DNA of 64,000 bases from Lineolata rhizophorae (lineage: Eukaryota > Ascomycota > Dothideomycetes > Lineolatales > Lineolataceae), in NCBI GenBank assembly GCA_010093515.1, contig MU001674.1, positions 358,246 through 422,245 of the forward strand, read 5' to 3'. Numbering within the stretch: the stretch's first letter is position 1; each line of letters opens with the position of its first letter. This document shows positions 12,228 through 23,025 of this stretch, one piece after another. Made by a program: the position numbers and the translations under genes. The notes beneath the pieces were generated by a model. It made no database searches. It saw only the letters and a program-made list of their open reading frames with translations, and was not told where the DNA came from.

Positions 12228-12984
12228 TCACACCGAGTTGTCATGGAACAGAAAGCTAATATCGCGGGGTCGCTGCGTGTTGCGGCGCACGAAGTCGTCA
12301 TCTCCTGGCGGGCGCTCATTCTTCGTGTTCCCAGTGAGCATGCTCTGAAGGCTCATGCAGACCGACTCGACGTTGTGCACTGGGGACCAGCCTTGGCGGT
12401 CCAGCAGGTCCAAGCAGATGATGCCGTTGGAATAGATGTGCGGGTGCATGGGGATCGGGTGCGTGGCGTCCTTGACGAAGGTGACTTCAGGTGGTTCTGA
12501 GAGCGGGTTAAAGGCGTAAGTGTTTGGTTCTACGGCGTCGGCTCTGCTTAGCAAGGGGAGAGACATACCAATGGGATAACTACCGCTGAAGACGAACTTG
12601 AGCCTGTACTTCTCACCCTGGTATAGCGGGTTGCCATCTAGGACCTCGATGTCCATGAGCCACTCCTGGAAGTTTTCAGTGGAGACGATGGTGATCCCGG
12701 GCGGGGTGTGCTCGTTCAGCTAGCATTGTAAAGGCACCCATGGTCAGCAACTAGAGAAAACAAGGCTCAAGCTTAGATCGCAAAGGCGTTCGGTGATGAA
12801 TGGCAACGTTTATCGCTTGAATGGCGAAGTGGATTTGCGAGAAAGTCGGGGCCACGTTTGGTGACGACATACCTTGACGAGCTCCTGCGACGCAAGCGGT
12901 TAGTTTAGCTGCCCAACGGAACATGACGATCTCCACGGCAAGCAAGAGCACACGAACCTTTTGCAACCGCTTGGCGACCAACAT
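12228..12984 (-). CDS. Ubiquitin-conjugating enzyme E2, UBE2W-like
   Basis: The protein is 152 aa from four exons: 12958-12984, 12873-12884 (only 12 nt, coding ELVK), 12569-12719 and 12228-12496. The translation MLVAKRLQK-ELVK-LNEHTPPGI reconstructs the first E2 helix. A UBC core follows: YPIEPPEVTF, then HPHIYSNGIICLDLL, where the Cys in IICL is the ubiquitin thioester site, and SVCMSLQSML. The HPHxYSNG arrangement in place of the usual HPN, and the FHD ending, match the UBE2W group (fission yeast Ubc16-like). In animals this group transfers ubiquitin to protein N-termini; that activity here is inference. The start at 12984 is the first ATG giving a normal E2 helix; longer upstream frame sequence lacks homology. 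Confidence 0.9.
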
Positions 12985-13991
12985 GATAGCTAGCGTAATC
13001 TCGTCGGGACAGAGCTGCGTGAAAGGGTTGCGCGTCGAGAGTAGGTCGAAAGCTTGCGGTCCGACAGACGTCAGCGCCGAAGGTGACAGCCTACTACGAG
13101 AGGAGGGATGTAGGTCTGGGCCGCGGTACAGCTGGCGGCGCGATGAGTCAAGCAGGCCCGGGCAGAAGCACCATGGCAATAAAGCGCACCTGAGATCTGC
13201 GTCGTGCGCGCACGTCGGGAGCGGGATCGCCAACCCGGCCCCGGAGGACTTGAAAGAGAGTTTTCAGCGCGCAGCTATTGCAGCGAACGATGGTGTGTCG
13301 GCGGGACAAGCTGCAGCAGCGTCCGGGGGCATGCGGGCCGCCAGCGGGACGGATGCTAGCAGCCTGACAGGAGCCGTACCTAGCTTTTGTCGGTCCGCGA
13401 CACAAGCACCTTCAGCGGGCTCTCCCTCACGGCGGTAACGTGAGTCAGTCGGAAGGCGCGTGCGACACGGCCACGCTCTTCACGAGAGCAGCCAGGGAGA
13501 AGGCGCAAGCCTCGGTGCACGTGTCAGTGTTCCCGTGGGACAACGGCTAGCCCCACATTGGTGCGATCTGATGGACTCGGGAAACACGACGGAAACGTGA
13601 CACGCTCATCCAACTGGCAATTTGCCCAGAACGGTTTGAGCACGAGGAACGACCTCTTGATAGAAGCTAATAGGTAGCTTGGTAGTACTTATTGTCACCA
13701 GGAAGCTGCATTCATACCATATCAAACTGGCTTTTCGATTCGTCAAAGCTATACAAATCTCCCGGTAGCTAGGCCAAGAAGCGAACAGGTGGTCATCTCC
13801 GTTCATCATCCAGGATACCATTACACCCTAAGAAACCCCCTAAAACAATATATGATGGTGACACCACCTCCAAGACTAATAGCCCACAACTCTCCTACTA
13901 GTACTAGGCAAAGCAACGCAGGATCAAACGAGTCAAGAAAGCAATAACGCCCTACTCCGTTCCCCGTAGCTTTTCCCTCCCAATCGCGCGC
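12985..13991. other. Intergenic
   Basis: It holds the E2 promoter and the PEX13 3' side. GC-rich ORFs on both strands around 13000-13430 look like composition shadows. Confidence 0.5.
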
Positions 13992-15458
13992 TTACGAATA
14001 GAACTGGCTCTTCTGGAAGCTCTCCACGCCGATATCCCCGGGCTTCCCCGAGATCGGTGGCGGCTTCTTCGCGTCCGCCATCGTCGCCGCCCTGCTGCCG
14101 GGCCCACTTCCCGTGCCGGACATGGTCTGCGCCCTGCTCCCGGCGGGGCTGCCGGCCTGGCTCGCGCTTGTGATCTGCGCGGGCTGTGCCCGGCGCTGAA
14201 TGGGCTCGAGATAGGGACTAGGCAAGTAGCCCATGCGGCCGTCGCGCGCGCGGCAACGCCACCACTCGGACGGGTTGCCCATGGGGTCCGACTTGGAGAG
14301 CACGGCGACGAGGTCGCCCTTCTTGACGGCGAGGTCCACGCCTTGCACGTTGTCGGCGTTGGTGTCCGGCGTGAAGTCGTACATGACGCGGCAGAAGTCG
14401 AGCTTGGACGGGTCCAGCGGCTGCCCACCGTACATCTGCGGGTTCGCTTCCATGCGCTTGCGCTCTTCCTCCTCTTGCCCCCGAGCAAGGGCGCGGATAA
14501 GCTTGCTCATCAGGTATGGGAGGCCGAACACGGTCACGATGAAAAAAATGAAGGGCTTCTTCGATGGCCTTGCGACAGGGGAGCCGTCAGGATTTTGGCC
14601 CGTAAAACTGGCAAAGTTCGTCGGTGTCAGCTCCTTTGATGACGCCGGAGGTGGCCGGCCAGTGAGCTTTGCTATGGCTGTCCGTATCCAGCGCATAAGA
14701 GTGAAGATACCCAAAACGGACCCCAGCGTGTGTCGCAGCTGGCCAAATTGCTCCGCAACAGAGATCATGGCTAGAAAACGTAAACATATTAGCCTGACTG
14801 CTCCATAACAACCAAGTCTTGCAAGAACGCTGACTTACCGAAAAATGATGAATGCGTCGCCATATACGTGCTCTCTAGCATCTGCGCGAATCCACCAAAA
14901 GCCCCTACCATGCTCTCTATGAGCTGAAATGTCGCTTGCGTGCTTTGCGAAAACGACTGCGTGAGGCTATTGGGGTTATTCGGGTCGCCCGGCATCCCTC
15001 CCATGCCGGGCCCATACATGCCGCCCATGCCGCCCATGGGACCGTACATGCCCCCAATTCCGCCGTAGCCGCCATACATGGATCCGTATCCTCCGCCGCC
15101 AAAGCGCGAGTAGGGGCTGCTATAGCTGTTGTAGCCGCCGTAGCCGCCGTAGCCGTACGGCGACGACCCGAAACGATTCGTCGCATTGTTGTACGACGAG
15201 TAGTTAGAGGCGGTGCGGTTGACGACTGAGTTGAGCGAGTCGGGCCGGCCGGGCAGCGCAGGGGGCTGCGATCCTGACGCCGTGGCCGCTGTCGCTGAAG
15301 TGGGCGTTGCGGCGGTCGTCGCGCCTTGGTTCGTCATCAGCTTTTTCGCCGCCTGGGGCTGACCAGCCCAACAATGTTGTGAACATGAGCGTCAACGCAC
15401 CTGATGTCGCGGCCGCGCCGACGCCAGCTGTCTCCCATGGCTTGGGTGGCGAAGCCAT
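13992..15458 (-). CDS. PEX13: Peroxin-13, peroxisomal docking-complex protein
   Basis: The protein is 440 aa from three exons: 15401-15458, 14839-15324 and 13992-14770. It begins MASPPKPWE, the diagnostic fungal Pex13 start. A Thr/Ala/Ser stretch and a Tyr/Gly-rich segment (about residues 60-120, repeats such as YGGYGG and MYGPMGGMGG) follow; in yeast this N-terminal region binds Pex7. Hydrophobic segments lie around LGSVLGIFTLMRW and KPFIFFIVTVFGLPYLM. An SH3 domain (DFCRVMYDFTP..WWRCRARDGRMGYLPSPYLEPI) faces the cytosol and in yeast binds Pex14 and Pex5. The first intron is 76 nt and only the join SG/ATTAATPT keeps frame. A foldback element lies 435 bp upstream of the start codon. Confidence 0.96.
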
Positions 15459-15893
15459 GTCTGCTTCTTCTCCTCCGGGCTCAGCAGCCCTGCATCGGCA
15501 ACTCGTCGTTGGTGATGGATGGGAACGAGAGTTGTGATTCTGCGGTGCCACGCTTGACGTAGACGCAGAAAGAAAAGAGAGGTCGGCCGCTCGGGTCGGA
15601 GGGTCGGGAAATGAATATGTCAGCCACTAGGAAGCGAGCCGATCACCGCCGCTGAAAATGCGGGGTCGCACGCTCTTCGCAAAAATGCGACCAAAAACGC
15701 TCTTTGCAGCCACTTGACTTCACTACGGGTGCAAAAGAAAAGAATAGGTCGGATGGTACAACGTAGGGAAGCCACGACAGTTGCGGGTGGCAACAGGAAA
15801 GGATGAGCCGCGAACGGCTTTCCGCAGAACGAAAGGCTTTGGGTGGCAGGTGCCAGCCCGCTAGCAACGGCGCCGGCCGAGACTCGCTCTGTT
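15459..15893. promoter_or_regulatory. PEX13 upstream region
   Basis: This is the non-coding stretch between the PEX13 start codon and the foldback element, presumably its promoter. No specific binding motif was identified. Confidence 0.4.
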
Positions 15894-16372
15894 GCCTCGG
15901 CCAGGGTTGGCAACGATACTATTGATTAGCTAATCAATACCTATCAATACTTAACAATACCCCGCTTTACTAAAGAAAATTTCTAGGGAGAGCAAGAACA
16001 GCTCTAGACTAGAGAAAATATACAAATTAAGCCATCTGCTGGCCCGCTACGCGTAGGAAGGGAATTCTTTCCTAGTTCCTATAGAACCTAGAGTTAATAA
16101 CAGCCTAGTAGTTACCCCCACTGCCACCACCAGAACAACGAACTACTAGGCTATTATTAACTCTAGGTTCTATAGGAACTAGGAAAGAATTCCCTTCCTA
16201 CGCGTAGCGGGCCAGCAGATGGCTTAATTTGTATATTTTCTCTAGTCTAGAGCTGTTCTTGCTCTCCCTAGAAATTTTCTTTAGTAAAGCGGGGTATTGT
16301 TAAGTATTGATAGGTATTGATTAGCTAATCAATAGTATCGTTGCCAACCCTGGCCGAGGCTCTGATGTTGCC
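15875..16372 (+). repeat. Imperfect direct repeat flanking/overlapping the foldback element
   Basis: GGCCGAG..GCTCTG..TTGCC occurs at 15875-15896 and again at 16352-16372, with a 4-nt insertion in the first copy and a 3-nt insertion in the second. It overlaps the element ends by 3 and 9 nt. It might be the remnant of a duplicated insertion site, or chance. Confidence 0.35.
15894..16360. mobile_element. 467-bp foldback (long inverted repeat) element, MITE-like
   Basis: Left arm 15894-16113 and right arm 16141-16360 are reverse complements over 220 nt with a single mismatch, a C/T difference beside the AGCCTAGTAG segment. They are separated by a 27-nt loop rich in C and A. Each arm contains an 18-bp perfect palindrome, ATTGATTAGCTAATCAAT, at 15921-15938 and 16316-16333, and several CAATAC copies. 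There is no ORF inside. The outermost GCCTCGGC belongs to the inverted repeat, so no clear target-site duplication brackets it. CAGGGTTGGCAA starting inside each end resembles the CAGGG ends of hAT transposons (resemblance only). Near identity of the arms means recent origin or ongoing arm-to-arm conversion. The inner AT-rich composition differs from the GC-rich flanks. Confidence 0.85.
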
Positions 16373-17143
16373 GCAGCGCTACGGACCTGCGAACCACGGC
16401 GCGCCGACATACACATGACAAGCTCGCCCGGCTTTAATGTCCATACGTACCAAGATCTAGCTCAGCTTGCGAGGCGCACGTTAAGGCTGCATCTCCTATA
16501 TTGGACCCAGTGCACAAGCCGCAGTAGCGCCATCGGCCCTATATTTGCGTATGCGGAATGACGCGTTGGACCCTCACCGAACCACGGGACGGATTTAATT
16601 GTTGATCCAAGATCTGCAGCTTGACATTGACACGTGCACACGAAAGATGAGCCGGACGAGACCAACTTCGGATTTTGCGCAATAGGTTCCCTTTGCCGTC
16701 CCTCTTACTCGCAGTACATCTCAACTCCGACGCTGCCTATGTACAACCGAACGCAAGCAGAGCCAGCTACCTATGAGTTTCGCCAAAGCCGATGGAAGGA
16801 GACCCGCCCATGCCAGCATCGTCAATCATGAAAAAAAAAACTGGTTGTGGTATCGTCGTCAAGGCGATGCAGGCCTCGGCCGGTTCAGGAGAGCTACATA
16901 GTACAATCCAGGCCCCAATTCTCGACATAGTTAGTACCGGCACTGCCGGGATCAATAGGCACCGGAGCTCTCTTCCGCCACCGAGAACGGCAATAGTGTA
17001 GAAGGGAAATTTAAAATCAAGTTTCAACTCCGAGGTATCAACATCTGAAGGTATCTATGACGTCTGTCCAAGGAGTAGATGATGCGCAAACTCAGACATC
17101 ACATCTTCCTATCTCTTTCTTCTTTGCCCTTCGTGCGACACTC
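16361..17143. other. Intergenic
   Basis: The stretch runs from the foldback element to the 3' end of the TOS1-like gene. No gene is supported. Confidence 0.55.
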
Positions 17144-18711
17144 TTACCGACCGGCAGAGCCAGCCATGGCGAAGATAGAGTTAAGGATGTCAGGGACGTC
17201 CTCGTCGCTGCAGATATCCTCGATGGTGGACTGGGGCATACTGGTACCGAATTCAGTGTCGTCATCGAGGACCTGGATGGTGAGATTGTCATCTTTGAAG
17301 ACGACGACGGCCTTCATGAAGCTGTCACCCGGGCGCTGAAACCAGTCCGAGGAGCCACCAGCGTTGTTGCCGTGGATAGTAGACTTCATGCGATGGTTGC
17401 CCGAGTCTAGGACCTCGAAGAAATCGGCCTCACCGCAGCCGGTGGTCCAGCAAGAGCAATCGGCTTGGCCATACTGGAGAGTGCGCGGGATCTGGGCATT
17501 GAGGCCCCAGAAAGCACCCATGTCCTCATTCCAGCCAGTCTTGCCGTCGTAAGGCATCGAAAATTCAATGAAGAAAGCCTTGTCAGAACCGCCGAAGCCC
17601 TCTGTAGCACGTGGTTAGCGATGTAAATTGTGCATTAATGTGTGGTCACATGAGCATACCGTAGGCGACGGAGCCAGGGCGAACGTAGCCACAAGAACCT
17701 TCCGAGCACTCGCGGTCCGACATGATCGCAATCTCGGTGTTCGACGGAAGCAGGACATCATCAAGTACCTGCGGCGAAGAGGCGCAGGACTGGCCATCAG
17801 AAGACACATAAGATAGCGAATTGCCGAAAGTGCTGCGAAATGTTAGCAATGACAGCGTAGAGAATTTGGACTAGGCGAAGACTTACTAGTCGAACACGCC
17901 GGAGCCACCGCCGCCCAAGTTGGCTAGGAAAGTGAGGCCGGTCGCAGTGCCCTCCTCAGCGTTGTAGTAGGCAACCTGAGTCCAGTCGCCGGATGCAGCA
18001 GGTGTCGCAGCGGAAGACGCCCCGGTGCTAGACGCCTTAGTGCTAGACGCTTGGGCGGAAGAGGTTTCGGCGGAGTAGTCGGCAGCCTCGACCGCAGCAG
18101 CCGTTGTATCGGCGGGAGCAGCAGGGGCGGTCGTGGCCGGGCTTCCGTCGTACTCGTTGATCCAGGAAACAACGTCGCCGTTCGCCCAGGTGACGGTGAC
18201 CCAGTCGCCAATATCACGCTTCTCCTCGGCTTGCGCGGTGTTCTTGACCTTGTGCAGCTCGCGGATTTCCTTGTTGTGCTCATGGAAATGCGCGTGGCCG
18301 TGGCGGCGCTCGTGCGGCGTGCGACGCGTCTTCTTGCTAGACTCGCTCGCCGACGACGGGGTGTAGACAGCCAGCTGCTTGAGGTGGAAGGGCCCGCGAA
18401 TGTGGAGAGAGATCTGCAGCGCGTAAGATTCTCATAAAAAGCGGTGCGCGCAACTCGGAACTTACATCCTCGTTCAATGGAGCCAGGGAGCCGGAGTAGT
18501 GCTCCGGCTGAGAGGAGCAGGAGCCGCTGTCGGCATCCATGTTGGTGACACGGTTGAAGGAACCCGCGCCGCCGACGCCCTGGTACGAGACACGGTCGAC
18601 CTTCTGGCAATACCAGTTGCCGCCGATGAGCTCGGAGCCCAGGTTGCACAGATCGGCGCCGACGCCGGCAGCGAGGGCCAGGACAGACCCCGCGGCGAGG
18701 AATGAGCGCAT
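17144..18711 (-). CDS. Secreted TOS1-like cell-wall glycoside hydrolase-type protein
   Basis: The protein is 467 aa from four exons: 18466-18711, 17887-18413, 17660-17832 and 17144-17601. Residues 1-20 form a clean signal peptide ending near GVGA. The N-terminal module (LCNLGSELIGGNWYCQKV..GVGGAGSFNRV) is the glycine-rich DUF2403 type. A Ser/Thr/Ala-rich linker follows, likely O-mannosylated. The C-terminal module (about residues 240-450; YYNAEEGTATGLTFLANLGG, MPYDGKTGWNEDMGAFWGLNAQIPRT, CSCWTTGCGEADFFEVLDSG) is the DUF2401/TOS1-like putative glycosyl hydrolase domain of yeast Tos1 and YJL171C. The GEADFFEVL segment with its acidic residues is the likely catalytic strand (inference). No C-terminal hydrophobic GPI signal is seen, so it is probably a soluble wall protein like Tos1. 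Confidence 0.92.
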
Positions 18712-21700
18712 TGTTGCGAGTCGGTATCGATGCTCGGTGTTTGGGTGTTTGATGGGCGCGATGTCGCGTGGCCGAGTGGAATGTCGGAGCTAGGGAGGCG
18801 CGGCCGTCGAGAACCGGGTACTTGGAGTCTTCTACGAGACGTTCCAGAAGGGCAGGCACGGCCGGGCAGAGAATCGGAAAGAACGTGGGTCTCGCGAAGC
18901 GGAGGCGCAAAGCAGAATCCAAAAAAACCAAAAAAAGAACGGCAAGAGCTGGCGAGCTGTCGTTGCTGGCAAGGAGTGACTGAGTTAAGAGAGCAGCGCT
19001 GGCGACAGCACACACACACACGCTCAGAAGGCACGCAGACGCCGGGTGAAGGTGTCTAGGAGAGGCAATCGAGGCACGGGCGCTTGGAGGCGGGCGTGTT
19101 ATTTTATTATGGGCGGTCCTGGCCCCCGGCGACGGTTTGGTTTGGTCGGCGGCGGAAGCCTGCGCTAGCGCCAGGGACACCCGGCGCTCATTTCGCATCC
19201 CTGCGCGGCGTGGCAGGCACCGCCCACTGCCATCGCCCGGATCTCCCAGGGGTTCCGGGGAGCCCTTGCCGCCAAGCGCCCGCCCACGGCCACCCCCCGG
19301 CCGCCCAGCGCCCGGCTCCCCCTCCCAAGCCCCCGAGCCAGCGACGTCCTCCCGCGCCGCCGCGCCGCCGCCGCGCTCGGCGTTTCTGCTTTCTGCCGGC
19401 TCGCCGCCCTGCAGCCCTCGCATGGCCATCAGGGGATCCCTCCGCGTTGCCCGTCCGGGCCGCTGGCACTGGTCGCGCGTTTCCAACGGGGGAGATGAGA
19501 CCCCTGGCCGGACATCCAACGATCGAGGCCATATATGAGGCAAAATCTGACCTCCATATGTCCGAGCCAGGCCTGCAAGCATGACTGAGCCCGCAGCCCT
19601 CCTCGCGCGTCCGCGCTGCGCTTCTGCCGGGCTCCATTTTGGCAACTCGACCGGCCGTGCCTTCTGTCGGAGGATCTGGCGTCGCGTGCACCCTTGTTGG
19701 ACCGTGGCCGCCGCGCGCTCGAGCGGGTTGAATCTTGAAACTTCGAAACGCGCCACTGCCCGCAATCGGGCAGGTCCAGCAATGCGATCGGCGCTTGCGC
19801 CTTGCCTCTTCTCGACCTTAGCCCGCCCGAATCTTACTAGTACGTCGAAATTTCCGCGTAATAATTGCCTGTGTGCAGGCCTGGATTTCCCTGAACCGCT
19901 TGTGGGTCGACGAACTACCTATAGCGCGAGCCAAGTCGTCGTCATCGACCACTGGTCCGCGCTTCTTCGGAGAGATGTTCGCGCTTTCGGGGGGGCTCTG
20001 TGCGGAGGCTGAGCGTTGGCGTCAACTAAACTTGGTATCCTCCGGGGGTGGTGCAGACAGTACAGTCAGCATATCCTCTTGTCGTTCCTTGCAAAATCTC
20101 CGCTGCAGGGCTGCTCCTTCAACCGGATTTTTCGATAGCCCGAGCATGCGAGAAGATGCACAACGCATGCAGGTCCAATTTCCTTGGACACATCCTCCCA
20201 CACAATCGGTTGCGGGGCAATGATACGCCGCTAAAGTGACCTCGTGCGTGATTCTCCCGTAAGGCTGTTGTGCTTCCAAGTTTCCTGCAGCTCATTGAGC
20301 TCTGATAAGCTCTGTTGTGTGTGCCTAAAACGTAGTGCATCAGCCAGCGCACCAGTGCCACGTCGAATTGGTTCACAACGAAAACCACTTCCTACCATAA
20401 GCGAAACATGTGCGACTTACGTGGTTCCCACGTTGCAGGACGAGAGCACGTTGCTAATCGCGGTCCGTTAGTGGACAATGCTTCCCGGCCTATTCAACAA
20501 CATTTGGTACGTGCATAGAGCTGACCTGTCGTGCCCACTCGGTCGGAGGAGAGTGTTCAGCGGGCATCGATACGCTCGCGAGAATTGTACGACGCGAAAA
20601 CAATATGATTAGCACTTCTTGGCATAGTCTTTCAACGTTAAGTTTGTCAGGAACTGAAGGCCAAAATTCCAGCCGATCCAAGAAATGTTCGGCTGGAGAT
20701 GGCTGGAATGTAATACACAGAACGCCAAGGTGGGGAGGGGTCCTTCTGCATCGTGGCAGCTAAGACGGCTGGCAGCCTGAACGATGTCTTGGCCGGGTAT
20801 TCGCTTGGGGTATATGGAGCATGCATGGAAGAATTGTGATCACGAGGGTGCGCTTCAAATCCCCTACGAGACGTCACACAGATAGTCAATGAGCAAGTCA
20901 TTTTGGGGTAGGTATAGAAAATCATTGTAAAAAGCCTTCCAAACGATTATAGACGGTATATTATCGCTTATCTGGATAATCCGACAGTGGAATTCTGGAT
21001 AAGAACTGTGTCGAATATCCGAAATCTTGGAAGCGTGGCTAGGGATGGTTGGTGAGTAATTGCAATCGCTTCTTGTGCCCAAGGGTCCCGGAATGGCGGC
21101 CCGAAAAAAACTTTTGCGACATGTCTTCGCCAAGACGGTCAAATTCGCCCTGATCGCTAACATTCGCGGCAGGGAGAGAGCCAGCAATCAGCGGAATGAC
21201 AACACACAAATGAGAACTCCAAACTTAAGAAGCGGGTGAGTATGGGATGGAGCACGGTTCTCAAAATCATTGCCAAACACGTCATGTCTTCACTCGGCCT
21301 ACAGACCGGCAAGTTTGACAAACACAACATTTCGCATGCGGTCAGGTACAACCTAGTATTTGTGTCAACAAGGCAACTTCACAAGGTAGCAAAAGCAACG
21401 AAGTACACGTGCAATAAAAGAAAGTCAGAAGTCCATTTAGATCATCGAAGCTAGAAAGCTTCTAACATAAGAGGTACCAGAAATATTGTTTATGGAGTTA
21501 GATCATCACAGAGAGTGCAAACGAGGTAAAAAGGTAAATTGGACTTGCACTTACTTCAATGGAGAATGGAAAATATGGATAGAGCAATGGCCACGCCATC
21601 GGACTCTAACTGAAATAAAATTGTGACTTCTGGGCCGATAGGGACAACGAATCTGCAACCAAAGGAGCCGCCAAACTGGCACCCATCGAGTTGATCGGTA

Positions 21701-22011
21701 AATTTGGCTTAAGTTCCATATCTCTGAGAGGGTGCACTAGTAAATGTATTTGTTTAGAGCAAGCAAACACGAGCGGGTCTCTCGTCCTAGAGTAGCTGAA
21801 GCTCGACAAGTGGACAGAAACGACAGCGGTGCGGTGGGAGAAACTGTCACACGTCGCTCGCAGGAAGCGGGCAATTCTCGGGCCGACGTTTGCTCCGAAG
21901 CTTAGCGATTTTGGCTACCCACAAACATTGCGGACCGCACATTATCGCCCTGACCCGCCACTACCGCCGTATTTCCTAGCGACAAGGTTTCGAACACAAC
22001 CACCGCCGAAA
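18712..22011. other. Long intergenic region without supported gene
   Basis: A strongly GC-rich block at about 19080-19750 produces long overlapping ORFs on both strands with Pro/Arg/Ala-rich translations and no homology I recognise. A short CA run lies near 19011-19020. From 19800 to 21990 only scattered short ORFs occur. I see no tRNA, 5S or snRNA motif. Confidence 0.5.
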
Positions 22012-22757
22012 ATGGGTCGACTCCACAGTAAGGGAAAGGGCATTTCATCCAGCGCGATCCCATACTCGCGCACGCCGCCTGCCTGGCTCAAAACCACCCC
22101 GCAGCAGGTCGTCGACCAGATCTGCCGCCTCGCCAAGAAGGGCGCCACGCCTTCGCAAATTGGCGTCGTTCTGAGGGATTCGCATGGTATAGCGCAGGTC
22201 AAGGTCGTCACTGGTATGTTAGGGCAGAAGTCTGGCGTGAAGTTGCTCAAAGCCAGAGGAGAATGACGCTGATGGTACGCGCAACAGGCAACAAGATTCT
22301 ACGTATCCTGAAGTCAAATGGTACGACTTGAACAATGCGTACTGCCAGCTTCGTGGAAATGGGCTGCGTAGTATTTGCGCAATACATATATGCCTCTGCT
22401 TGGTCCAAAGGCTGACAGAGTGATTTCTCAATGATAGGCCTCGCCCCAGAGATCCCTGAGGACCTGTACATGCTCATCAAGAAGGTAATGATGGTCTAAA
22501 ACGATGGACAAAGATATTCTATTTGGCCATTTTGCAATGCCGCACGCCATTGTAGATGGCTATTTGTGCTGACAATGCCCTAGGCCGTCGCTGTCCGGAA
22601 ACACCTAGAGCGCAATCGGAAAGACAAGGATTCCAAGTTCCGCCTGATTCTAATTGAATCCCGCATCCACCGCCTCTCCCGGTACTACAAGACGGTCGGC
22701 GCGCTGCCGCCCACCTGGAAGTATGAGAGCGCCACCGCCAGCACGCTCGTGGCGTAA
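22012..22757 (+). CDS. RPS13: 40S ribosomal protein S13 (uS15)
   Basis: The protein is 151 aa, the exact family length. Exons are 22012-22213, 22288-22320 (33 nt), 22438-22484 (47 nt) and 22584-22757. It starts [18 protein letters not shown] and includes [38 protein letters not shown] and the rRNA-binding [16 protein letters not shown]. It ends TASTLVA. It is a component of the small ribosomal subunit. Three introns in a short, highly expressed gene are usual for filamentous fungi. It converges with the SDC1 gene, whose stop is 268 bp away. Confidence 0.98.
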
Positions 22758-23025
22758 GTAGGAAGGAGATGAGGAGATACGTGGTGGATGTGGCTACCAC
22801 GCGGGTTGCATTAGACAAATGCTCGGGTGAATAGCACCGGCATCTCAAAAATAAGGATAATTTTCAACTAAGACTACATGGTCCTAGTCATTGCATCTTG
22901 TCGTATCTCGTATTGCGGTCAGTGATGCCCAAATTCTGGATCTGCGGTGCTTTTCCCGATATGTCTATGGTCCTCCAAAGCGCGCATAACGCCTTGCTAT
23001 GCCAAAGTACTAGTTTCAAGTCCTG

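Noticed and set aside
12751-13438. Long ORFs on both strands over the E2 5' region
   Set aside because: Only the short segment MLVAKRLQK matches E2 proteins; the remainder is unconserved and GC-driven.
15894-16360. Inverted repeat as a transcription terminator or replication origin
   Set aside because: Arm length of 220 bp with one mismatch is far beyond terminator hairpins, and no origin-like features accompany it; a foldback element explains it better.
17924-19765. 613-codon minus-strand frame running through the TOS1-like gene and its upstream region
   Set aside because: It is out of frame with the TOS1-like exons and crosses their promoter. Composition is Arg/Ser/Pro-rich with no domain.
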